From an uncultured bacterium (GTDB lineage Bacteria > Cyanobacteriota > Vampirovibrionia > Gastranaerophilales > Gastranaerophilaceae): 30,467 bases of DNA. The translations under genes and the position numbers were made by a program. Positions within the stretch are counted from its first letter, which is position 1. Every line of letters begins with the position of its first letter. The notes beneath the pieces were generated by a model that saw only the letters and a list, made by a program, of their open reading frames with translations, was not told the DNA's origin and searched no databases. Where the stretch lies: positions 1 through 30,467 of the forward strand of contig USFB01000024.1 of assembly GCA_900553895.1 (NCBI GenBank), written 5' to 3'. This document shows positions 21,655 through 28,709 of the stretch, one piece after another.

Positions 21655-23046
21655 TTAAACCCTACCGTACATATCTTCGTATCTAATAATATCTTCTTCT
21701 ATAAGCAGGTCACCTTTTTGAACTTCGATAATTTTTAAATTATCTTTGTAAGGGTTTTGCAACGAGTGGATTTCTTTAACATCAATATCAATACTGTGTC
21801 CCGGACTCAAGATATGTTCTTTGCCTTCCAAAACAACTTTTGCCATACCTTCTAAAACAACCCAGTGTTCGCTTCTGTGATTGTGTGACTGAACAGAAAG
21901 TTTTTGTCCTGGATTTACATGAATCATTTTAGTTAAAAAGCCCTTGCCTTCTGCTAAAACAGTATAATATCCCCAAGGTCTGTAAACTGTCTTGTGAACT
22001 AAATGCGTATTATCGTTTTGGCGTTTCAAAGTTTCAAAAATCTTTTTAACATCTTGAGTTTTATCAGATTTGCAAGCCAAAATCGCGTCCTCTGTTTCAA
22101 CAATAACTGTATCTTCCAACCCTATTGTTGCAACAAGTTTTGAAGAAGAATACATCAATGAATTTTTAGAACCTTCGTCCAAAACATGTCCTATTTTTAC
22201 ATTGCCATCGTTATCTTTTTTGCTAACATCATAAATAGATTTCCAACTGCCTAAATCATTCCAATCGCTTTCAAGTTTAAGAAGTGCGATTTTATCAGAT
22301 TTTTCCATAACAGCATAGTCAATCGAAATTGATGGCATTTTATCATACTCGGTAAACGGAATTTCATCAGAGTCTGAAAAATCAAAGTTATTCAATTTTG
22401 AATAAATTTCAGGTGAACATTTTGCCAATTCTTCTAACAAAACAGAAGCCTTAAACATAAATATTCCGCTATTCCAAAAATAATTCCCGTCATCAATGTA
22501 TTCTTGCGCAAGTTTCGCATTTGGTTTTTCTACAAACTTGTTAACCTTATATCCTCTTTCAATGTGAGTATTAGTTACATTAATATAACCATAACCTGTT
22601 TCAGGATAAGATGGTTTAATACCGAAGGTTACAATGTAGCCCATTTCTGCGATTTTTTCACCATCTTTAACAGTTGCTACGAATTTATCTGTATCACTGA
22701 TTAGATGGTCTGACGGTACAACTAAAATTACAGGGTCAATATTGAATTTTTCAATAATATATTTTGATGCAAGAGCTATTGCAGGAGCTGTGTTTTTAGA
22801 AATTGGTTCCGATAAAACAACTGCTTTATCATAGATTGATGAAAGTTGGTATTTAACATTAGAAAAATGTTTAACTCCCGTCATACTGATAATATTAGGC
22901 GCAGGCATGCAATCTTCTAACCTTTCGAAAGTTGCTTGCAAAAGACTTTCAGTATTTTGGATATTAAGTAATTGTTTTGGATACAATTCTCTTGATAAAG
23001 GCCATAATCTGCTTCCTGAACCACCTGCTAATATTAATCCGTACAT
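21655..23046 (-). CDS. manC: Mannose-1-phosphate guanylyltransferase / mannose-6-phosphate isomerase
   Basis: This 463-residue bifunctional enzyme of the CpsB/AlgA type supplies GDP-mannose for surface polysaccharides. The guanylyltransferase half begins with LILAGGSGSRLWPLSRELYP and contains VVPSDHLI, FGIKPSYPETGYGYI and FVEKPN. The C-terminal cupin isomerase (from about 345) has RPWGYYTVL, then HVNPGQKLSVQSHNHRSEHW with the metal-binding His and Gln residues. I start it at the ATG at 23046, with GGGGAG 5 nt upstream, because the frame to 23049 would start with TTG. It is divergent from the DtxR-type gene at 23194. Confidence 0.94.
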   Translation of the reverse strand: MYGLILAGGSGSRLWPLSRELYPKQLLNIQNTESLLQATFERLEDCMPAPNIISMTGVKHFSNVKYQLSSIYDKAVVLSEPISKNTAPAIALASKYIIEKFNIDPVILVVPSDHLISDTDKFVATVKDGEKIAEMGYIVTFGIKPSYPETGYGYINVTNTHIERGYKVNKFVEKPNAKLAQEYIDDGNYFWNSGIFMFKASVLLEELAKCSPEIYSKLNNFDFSDSDEIPFTEYDKMPSISIDYAVMEKSDKIALLKLESDWNDLGSWKSIYDVSKKDNDGNVKIGHVLDEGSKNSLMYSSSKLVATIGLEDTVIVETEDAILACKSDKTQDVKKIFETLKRQNDNTHLVHKTVYRPWGYYTVLAEGKGFLTKMIHVNPGQKLSVQSHNHRSEHWVVLEGMAKVVLEGKEHILSPGHSIDIDVKEIHSLQNPYKDNLKIIEVQKGDLLIEEDIIRYEDMYGRV

Positions 23047-23072
23047 CAAAACTCCCCTTCTATTCTATTAAC

Positions 23073-23189
23073 ACTCCTAACTATACAATATATTAACATA
23101 AACAAAAATTTTCTCGCAATACTTGTATTTATGTAGTTGTCAATATAGAAGAGTATAATTTTTTATGTTAATCTGTAAAAGCTAGGAGT
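23073..23189. promoter_or_regulatory. Nested symmetry in the divergent manC/regulator promoter
   Basis: An outer pair ACTCCTA (23073-23079)/TAGGAGT (23183-23189) encloses a perfect 11-bp pair ATTAACATAAA (23092-23102)/TTTATGTTAAT (23162-23172). TATAAT at 23154-23159 is the likely -10 for the plus-strand gene. The right outer arm doubles as the Shine-Dalgarno of the regulator. The symmetry suggests paired binding sites, perhaps for the regulator itself. Confidence 0.45.
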
Positions 23190-23193
23190 TTGC

Positions 23194-23703
23194 ATGAAAG
23201 AATTAACAGGAAGTTTAGAAAAATATTTAGTCACTATTTATGACTTAATTAAAGAGCAGAATACTATTAAGGTAAAAGATGTTGCGGATAAGATGAAGAT
23301 TGGTGGCGCATCGACTTCAGAAGCTGTTAAAACTCTTGCAAGTCGCGGTTATATTGAATATAAGCCATATTGTAATATTAAAATCACCCAAAAAGGTATT
23401 CAAACCGCAGAAGAAAAAATTTCGCGTCACAATACAATTGCGAAATTTTTATCAGAAGTTCTTTTGATAGAAGATGAGAATATTGATACTTGCGCCGAAA
23501 AAATGGAGTTTTCTATGCCAGATGACGTGCTCGAAAGATTTATCAATTATTTGTCTTTTATGCAGAAATGCAGTTGCAAAGAACCAAAGTGGGTTAAGAG
23601 CTTTCATAAATATTTAGAACAAGGCGAGATGCAGGAAAAATGTTTGTTCTGTGTGAAAAATAAAGCAAACTTTGACAACAGTTCTTGCTGTGGTTGTAAA
23701 TAA
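23194..23703 (+). CDS. DtxR-fold regulator with Cys-rich tail and altered metal site
   Basis: This is a 169-residue protein. Residues 1-70 are a DtxR/MntR-type winged helix (LEKYLVTIYDL, GGASTSEAVKTLASRGYIEY), and residues about 71-125 are the dimerisation/metal domain. H79 is present, but where canonical members read A-(C/E)-K-M-E-H this one reads AEKMEF (101-106), so the final His ligand is a Phe. The tail is unusual: C126-x-C128, C150-x2-C153 and C165-C166-x-C168, seven cysteines that could bind zinc or an Fe-S cluster. It may sense a different signal from the regulator at 1837. AGGAG lies before the ATG. It is 11 bp upstream of the SpoIID-type gene. Confidence 0.85.
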   Translation: MKELTGSLEKYLVTIYDLIKEQNTIKVKDVADKMKIGGASTSEAVKTLASRGYIEYKPYCNIKITQKGIQTAEEKISRHNTIAKFLSEVLLIEDENIDTCAEKMEFSMPDDVLERFINYLSFMQKCSCKEPKWVKSFHKYLEQGEMQEKCLFCVKNKANFDNSSCCGCK

Positions 23704-23714
23704 AATCTTGTGCG

Positions 23715-24602
23715 ATGTATAATATAAATGTTATGGGGATTAGAAGAGCTTTTGCACTAATTATAACATTTATATTTTTGTGTTGTCCTTGTTTTGCAAT
23801 AAAAATAGGACTTCAAACACATGTCAACAGAACATTTTTAGGTGCTTCTACAAAAGCAGAAGTTATTAATTGCGATACAAACAAACTCCTTTTCATTATG
23901 GACAAAATGAAAGGATACGAACTCAAACCTTATAGAGGTGTTATTGCAATAAAAGTTGATGGCGAATGGAAGAAAATGAACGCGAGCAAAATTGTTATAA
24001 AACCTGAGCCTAACGGTTTTGTAAGCGTAAAACGTAAATGGTACAGAGGTCACTTTAAAGTTATAAACGATGGCTTAGGTTTGACAGTTATTAATGACAT
24101 TCCACTTGAAAAATATCTTCAAGGCGTAGTACCTTCAGAAATGCCGTCAAGTTGGGAACACGAAGCGCATAAAGCACAAGCTATCGCAGCAAGAAGTTAC
24201 GCTATTGCAAATAAAGGAAAACGCGCGAAGTACGGTTATGATTTAAAGGATACTCCTGAAGACCAAGCTTACGGCGGAGCCAGTGCCGAAAAATCAAACA
24301 CAAATGATGCAGTAACCGAAACCGCAGGTATCGTACTTGTTTGTCAAGGTAAAATTATTTCTGCATATTATTCGGCTTCGGCAGGTGGAAGAACAAATAC
24401 AGGCGGACAAGTTTGGTCAAAAGATTTACCATTTTTAAAATCAGTTCCTTCTTATGATGATGGGGTTAAAAAAAATGGACACGGAGTCGGAATGAGTCAA
24501 TACGGCGCAAATAACCTTGCGAAACGCGGTTATAACGGATACCAAATTTTAAAATATTTCTATGCAAACACAAAATTTGCAAAAGTCAGAAATGAATATT
24601 AA
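23715..24602 (+). CDS. SpoIID/LytB-domain protein (peptidoglycan lytic transglycosylase type)
   Basis: This is a secreted or membrane-tethered protein of 295 residues (289 if it starts at the second ATG, 23733). The signal segment GIRRAFALIITFIFLCCPCFA is followed by a beta-rich domain and then the SpoIID core. That core contains GVVPSEMPSSW with catalytic Glu at E142, AQAIAARSYAIAN, SAYYSASAGG, and GHGVGMSQYGA (255-265). In Bacillus SpoIID this domain cleaves denuded glycan strands; relatives outside sporulating bacteria act in cell-wall remodelling. There is no Shine-Dalgarno. TATAAT at 23718-23723 ends 9 nt before the second ATG, which makes 23733 a plausible start. Confidence 0.88.
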   Translation: MYNINVMGIRRAFALIITFIFLCCPCFAIKIGLQTHVNRTFLGASTKAEVINCDTNKLLFIMDKMKGYELKPYRGVIAIKVDGEWKKMNASKIVIKPEPNGFVSVKRKWYRGHFKVINDGLGLTVINDIPLEKYLQGVVPSEMPSSWEHEAHKAQAIAARSYAIANKGKRAKYGYDLKDTPEDQAYGGASAEKSNTNDAVTETAGIVLVCQGKIISAYYSASAGGRTNTGGQVWSKDLPFLKSVPSYDDGVKKNGHGVGMSQYGANNLAKRGYNGYQILKYFYANTKFAKVRNEY

Positions 24603-24624
24603 AGATTACAGGTGAGGCGAAAAT

Positions 24625-25593
24625 ATGAAAACAGCACAAGTGTTTCAAGATAAAATTATTATAAAAGAAATGGAAGATGAGAAATTAAACGGGCGTAAAG
24701 GTGCAATTGTAAGAGTTTTAGGTTGCGGGCTTTGCGGTTCTGATATTGTAAAATTTAAACACAAAATCGTTCACGATGGTGCTGTTTTGGGTCACGAAAT
24801 TGTAGCTCAAATTGTAGATATAAATTCTTCAACAAAATTTAAAATTGGCGATAAAATTGTTACTTCACACCATATACCATGCGGAGAATGTAATTATTGC
24901 AAACACGGTAATGTTTCAATGTGTGATCATTTCAAAAAAACAAATATTTTTCCCGGTGGCTTTAGCGAATTAGTTTATGTTTCAGAAGAACATTTGCAAA
25001 ATGTTGCATATATAGTACCTGAGAACATGTCCGAAGAAGAAATTTCTTTTTATGAACCTCTTGGTTGTTGTATTAGAGCTATTAAACGTTGCAATCTACA
25101 AGAAGATGACACCGCGCTTGTTGTCGGACTTGGTTCAATCGGTCTATTAATGGGTGAAGGTTTAAAAGCTATGGGTTATAAAGTTTACGGATGTGACTTA
25201 ATTCCTGAAAGAATAGAGCTTGCAAAAAAAATGGGAATTGAACCGTTTGATTTTAAAAACAAAGTCGATGCGGTATTTATGACATCAGGCGCGGATAAAG
25301 CAATCGATACAGCGTTTAATGCTGTATGTATGGGTGGAAAAATTCTTGTATTTTCAAGTACACCTTTAAGCAACGGTTATCCAAACAACGAAATTTATTA
25401 CAAAGAATTGACAGTTATGGGAAGCTATTCTCCTTCTCCTGCGGATTTAAAAGATTCGTATACACTTTTGACTGCGGGTAAAGTCAATGTAAAAAATCTT
25501 ACAACCGTTTATCCGCTTGAAAAAATTCAACAAGCTTTTGATGATACGGTCGCTAACAAGATTTTTAAAGCGTATATAAAAATTTCAAAATAA
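24625..25593 (+). CDS. Zinc-dependent medium-chain alcohol/polyol dehydrogenase
   Basis: This 322-residue oxidoreductase belongs to the MDR superfamily. The catalytic zinc site is C37 (GLCGSD) with H57-E58 (GHE). The structural zinc site is C86, C89, C92 and C100 (PCGECNYCKHGNVSMC). The Rossmann motif VVGLGSIGLLMG lies at about 155-166, and D-rich GCDLIPERIELAK after it points to NAD. It resembles the sorbitol/threonine dehydrogenase branch; the substrate cannot be told. GAGG precedes the ATG and it lies 22 bp after the SpoIID-type gene on the same strand. It is slightly short for the family (usually about 340-350). Confidence 0.88.
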   Translation: MKTAQVFQDKIIIKEMEDEKLNGRKGAIVRVLGCGLCGSDIVKFKHKIVHDGAVLGHEIVAQIVDINSSTKFKIGDKIVTSHHIPCGECNYCKHGNVSMCDHFKKTNIFPGGFSELVYVSEEHLQNVAYIVPENMSEEEISFYEPLGCCIRAIKRCNLQEDDTALVVGLGSIGLLMGEGLKAMGYKVYGCDLIPERIELAKKMGIEPFDFKNKVDAVFMTSGADKAIDTAFNAVCMGGKILVFSSTPLSNGYPNNEIYYKELTVMGSYSPSPADLKDSYTLLTAGKVNVKNLTTVYPLEKIQQAFDDTVANKIFKAYIKISK

Positions 25594-25624
25594 GCTTTTT
25601 CAAAACGAACTACGATTGCAAGAA

Positions 25625-25665
25625 ATAACAAAGTTTGTTATAATTAAGGTATAGTTTGTTATAAA
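25625..25665 (+). promoter_or_regulatory. Promoter/operator of the toxin-antitoxin pair
   Basis: A 17-bp perfect palindrome centred on G25633 (ATAACAAA-G-TTTGTTAT, 25625-25641) overlaps an extended -10 (TG-T-TATAAT, 25636-25644). The 12-mer AGTTTGTTATAA occurs at 25632-25643 and again at 25653-25664, 21 bp or two helical turns apart. This fits autorepression by the ribbon-helix-helix antitoxin. Confidence 0.65.
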
Positions 25666-25680
25666 AGAAAGGCTTTTAAT

Positions 25681-25926
25681 ATGAATATATCATTAACTCC
25701 TACATTAGAAAAATTTGTTCAAGACAAGGTTGCATCAGGTTTATATAACTCTGTGAGTGAAGTTGTCAGAGAAGCTTTACGACTTTTGGCATCAAAAGAC
25801 GCTATTCCGGCGGAACGCATTATGCAGTTGAATAGAGATATTGAAGAAGGTTGGAATGACATGATAAATGGGAATTATCGTGATGGTCATGAAGTAATGA
25901 AAGAATTAATAAAAAAATATGAGTAA
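25681..25926 (+). CDS. ParD-like ribbon-helix-helix antitoxin
   Basis: This is an 81-residue protein. Residues 1-45 form a ribbon-helix-helix DNA-binding unit (MNISLTPTLEKFVQDKVASG, then YNSVSEVVREALRLL), the classic ParD signature. The C-terminal tail (DIEEGWNDMINGNYRDG) should wrap and neutralise the toxin. AAAGG lies upstream of the ATG. Its stop overlaps the toxin start (ATGAGTAA, 8 nt), the standard antitoxin-first layout. It probably represses its own promoter at 25625-25665. Confidence 0.92.
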   Translation: MNISLTPTLEKFVQDKVASGLYNSVSEVVREALRLLASKDAIPAERIMQLNRDIEEGWNDMINGNYRDGHEVMKELIKKYE

Positions 25927-26212
25927 ACTTAAGTTAATAATTGAAAATAAAGCAGAAGATGATATCAAATTAATTGTGCGTTATTTAGACGATGACAAAG
26001 CCGCCTTAAAAGTTCTTACAAATTTTAATAAGGCTTTTGATACAATATGTTTACACCCGAATATAGGATTCACGAAAGAAGATTTTATATATAGAGATGT
26101 TCGATTCTTTGTAGTTAAGAAAAAGTTCTTGATAGTCTATAAAGAACTGGATGCTTGTATTCACATTTTAAGAGTTCTAAGCACCTACCAAGATATATGT
26201 TCTAAGTTATGA
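25919..26212 (+). CDS. ParE/RelE-superfamily toxin
   Basis: This 97-residue basic protein has the compact alpha-hairpin plus beta-sheet pattern of RelE/ParE: helices with AEDDIKLIVRYLDDDKAALKV, then VRFFVVKKKFLIVYKEL and IHILRVLSTYQD. The YRDVRFFVVKKKFLIVY and ILRVL blocks are typical of ParE, whose members poison DNA gyrase; RelE-like mRNA cleavage cannot be excluded by sequence. Its 3' end overlaps the convergent nagA by 6 nt, sharing TTATGA, in which both stop codons lie. Confidence 0.9.
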   Translation: MSKLKLIIENKAEDDIKLIVRYLDDDKAALKVLTNFNKAFDTICLHPNIGFTKEDFIYRDVRFFVVKKKFLIVYKELDACIHILRVLSTYQDICSKL

Positions 26213-27082
26213 AACAATTTCAAAATCTTCATTCCACTCGATTTCGCCCATCGGCTCAATTCCGTGGTAGTCATAAACATTTTGGATAAATTGCGGATTA
26301 AACATTCCTTTTTTGCCCAAAATCTTAATAATATCAGGCAAAAGTTTTGTACTTCCTGCAATTGTTCCATCCGCAGAAGTCGCTTTATCGCCGTCATAAT
26401 AGATTTTATAGTCCGCAAAAATCGTTTCTTTTAAGTCACTATAGGTTATAGGAAGTGCGTCACTTATTAAAATAACTTTGTCAGCAGGTTTTGCCTTGAA
26501 AAATAACTTTAAAGCTTCGTCGCTTACGTGAACGCCATCTCCGATTATTTCTGCATAAACATTATCTTCTACCATTGCAGAAAGTGCCGTTGAAACACCT
26601 CTATGAGTCACTCCTGACATTGCGTTAAATGTATGTGTTGCGCCATCTACCTGTCCCCAACCGACACAATGTCCTGCCTGAACCTTAACTCTTCTTGATT
26701 TTAAATAATCAAGCAAACCTTCATCAAGTTCAGGTGCTAGAGTTACAATTTTTATAAAATCATCTTCAATTTTTTGGTAGTTTTCAACCGTCAACGCCAT
26801 AAAGTGCTCAGGGTTATGAATTCCTTTCTTTTTTGGATTAATAAATATACCTTCAAGGTGAATACCTAAAATGGAATTCGTTTTTTTAGATGCTTCTTTA
26901 ATAATTTTAGTTTGACGTTTAATATTTTCGACAGAATCTGTTACTAAAGTCGGGAAAAATCCGCCAATGCCAATCTTACGGAGTTTGTGTGCCAATTCTA
27001 CAATTTCATCAACTCCTGCTGTATTAAAATAAACGCCGTATGCGCCGTGTATGTGTTGTTCGATGATTAGTGGTGTTTTCAT
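26207..27082 (-). CDS. nagA: Short N-acetylglucosamine-6-phosphate deacetylase
   Basis: This 291-residue amidohydrolase removes the acetyl group from GlcNAc-6-phosphate in amino-sugar and cell-wall recycling. Catalytic blocks are kept: EQHIHG (8-13), E77 in GIHLEGIF, H138, H150 in THTFNAM, H185 in GDGVHVSD and D208 in ILISDAL. It is about 90 residues shorter than E. coli NagA (382). The N-terminal strands of the beta-sandwich are missing, since the protein begins directly at the metal-binding motif, and the C-terminal part that completes the sandwich is also missing. No upstream in-frame start exists before a stop at 27158-27160, and no Shine-Dalgarno is seen. It looks like a naturally minimal form, not a decayed one. 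Confidence 0.82.
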   Translation of the reverse strand: MKTPLIIEQHIHGAYGVYFNTAGVDEIVELAHKLRKIGIGGFFPTLVTDSVENIKRQTKIIKEASKKTNSILGIHLEGIFINPKKKGIHNPEHFMALTVENYQKIEDDFIKIVTLAPELDEGLLDYLKSRRVKVQAGHCVGWGQVDGATHTFNAMSGVTHRGVSTALSAMVEDNVYAEIIGDGVHVSDEALKLFFKAKPADKVILISDALPITYSDLKETIFADYKIYYDGDKATSADGTIAGSTKLLPDIIKILGKKGMFNPQFIQNVYDYHGIEPMGEIEWNEDFEIVS

Positions 27083-27090
27083 AATGGGAA

Positions 27091-27224
27091 GGGAATAAGG
27101 GAATAGTGGAATAAGGGAATAAGAGGTATTAATATTTTTTATTAAAAATTTGTTTAATTAACATGTATTATCATTAAATATTTTAAAATCTCTTATTCCC
27201 TTATTCCCCTATTTCTTTATTCCC
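27091..27224. repeat. Inverted arrays of 8-bp tandem units (locus B)
   Basis: At 27091-27122 four 8-bp units run in tandem (GGGAATAA, GGGAATAG, TGGAATAA, GGGAATAA). At 27193-27224 four run in the opposite orientation (read on the minus strand: GGGAATAA, AGAAATAG, GGGAATAA, GGGAATAA). The arms pair with only about three mismatches over 32 bp around an AT-rich core of about 70 bp. The block fills the gap between the murE stop (27240) and the nagA start (27082). It has the same architecture as locus A at 14936-15052, with a different unit. Confidence 0.88.
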
Positions 27225-27239
27225 TTATAAATCTCCTTC

Positions 27240-28709
27240 CTACGCCTTCACAGCTCCAAAAATTTCTCTCACTTTTTCTCTATCATCAAAGTGAATTGTT
27301 TCGTTTGCTAATATTTGATAATCTTCGTGACCTTTGCCGGCAACGAGAACAACGTCTTTTTTGCCTGCCAATTTACAAGCTTCTTTGATTGCAAGTTCTC
27401 TATCAGGCTCAACAACGACATCATTAACGCTTCTTAATCCTGCCAAAATATCAGTAATAATTTGTTGAGGGTCTTCTGAACGTGGATTGTCACTTGTCAC
27501 AATAATCTTATCTGCTAAATCCTCTGCAATTCTACCCATCTTAGGACGCTTTGTTGCATCTCTATCGCCTCCACAACCAAATACGCAAATTAATTTGCCT
27601 TCGCTCGGTGTAATATCTCTTGCAGCTTTTAGAACATTTTCTAAACCGTCAGGTGTGTGGGCATAATCAACGATTACAGTCGGTTGATTGATTATAATTT
27701 CAAATCTTCCTGCAACACCGCCCAACTGTTCCATTGTATGAATAGCTTTTTCAATGTCCATATTCAAAGCAAGAGCTGTTGTTAAAGCTGCTAAGACATT
27801 GTAAACAGAGAACATGCCGTTCATCTTAAGATTAACGTTGTATTCTTTTTCTTTGATTACACAAGTAAATGATGCACCATCGTGGTTAAATGTTACATTT
27901 TTTGCCTTAACATCAGCAGGCATATTTACACCGTAAGTGTACAAACTTACCGTTGGAGAAATTACTTCCAATAATTTTCCTGCGTACTCATCGTCAGCAT
28001 TAATAACCGCAAAATCACCTGCGACAAGTTCTTCAAACAGCATTGCTTTTGCTTTAAAATAATTGTTCATTGTTATATGAAAATCCAAGTGATCTTGAGT
28101 CAAATTAGTAAACACAGCTCCGTTAAAGTCACAATAATCAACTCTGTGTTGAACAAGAGAGTGTGAGCTTACTTCCATTACAACATTTTTAATATTCTTA
28201 TTATCAATTTCCGCAAATATTTTTTGTAATTCAGGAGCTTGCGGAGTTGTATGTTTAGCATCATGGTAACTATCGTCAGAAGAGAATTTGTGTCCTAACG
28301 TTCCAATTAATGCACATTTTTCACCGTTTTTTTCAAATAATTTTTGGATTAAGTGAGTCACTGTTGTTTTACCGTTAGTACCTGTTACACCGATTAGGTT
28401 TAATTTTTGAGAAGGTGAAGAATAAAATAAATCTGCAATCTGAGCAATAACTTCTGAAGTGTTGCTAACAACAATTTGTGGAACATCCAAATTTAAACGT
28501 CTTTCTACTACACAGATTATCGCACCGTTTGTAACAGCTTCTTCTGCATATTCGTGACCATCAACGTGTTCGCCTGTTAAGCATATAAAAACATCATTCG
28601 GTTGAGTCTTTTTGGAATTATAAGAAATTCCGGTTATTTCACCAGACAAATCCTCGCCATTTACTAATTCTAAATAATTTATATTATCTACTAAAGTTCT
28701 TACTCTCAT
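27240..28709 (-). CDS. murE: UDP-MurNAc-tripeptide synthetase (meso-DAP-adding type)
   Basis: This 489-residue Mur ligase adds the third residue of the peptidoglycan stem peptide using ATP. The P-loop GVTGTNGKTT spans 107-116, with the family blocks TTPQAPELQ, MEVSSHSL, FTNLTQDHLDFH and the C-terminal YAHTPDGLENVL. DNPR at 407-410 (TSDNPRSEDP) is the motif that recognises meso-diaminopimelate; lysine-adding enzymes have a different sequence here. This predicts a Gram-negative-like, DAP-type wall. Its ATG overlaps the stop of the PBP gene by one base, so the two are translationally coupled, the usual division/cell-wall cluster order. Confidence 0.95.
   Translation of the reverse strand: MRVRTLVDNINYLELVNGEDLSGEITGISYNSKKTQPNDVFICLTGEHVDGHEYAEEAVTNGAIICVVERRLNLDVPQIVVSNTSEVIAQIADLFYSSPSQKLNLIGVTGTNGKTTVTHLIQKLFEKNGEKCALIGTLGHKFSSDDSYHDAKHTTPQAPELQKIFAEIDNKNIKNVVMEVSSHSLVQHRVDYCDFNGAVFTNLTQDHLDFHITMNNYFKAKAMLFEELVAGDFAVINADDEYAGKLLEVISPTVSLYTYGVNMPADVKAKNVTFNHDGASFTCVIKEKEYNVNLKMNGMFSVYNVLAALTTALALNMDIEKAIHTMEQLGGVAGRFEIIINQPTVIVDYAHTPDGLENVLKAARDITPSEGKLICVFGCGGDRDATKRPKMGRIAEDLADKIIVTSDNPRSEDPQQIITDILAGLRSVNDVVVEPDRELAIKEACKLAGKKDVVLVAGKGHEDYQILANETIHFDDREKVREIFGAVKA

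Noticed and set aside
26207..27082. nagA as a pseudogene
   Set aside because: Although short, all expected metal-binding and catalytic residues are present in an uninterrupted frame.
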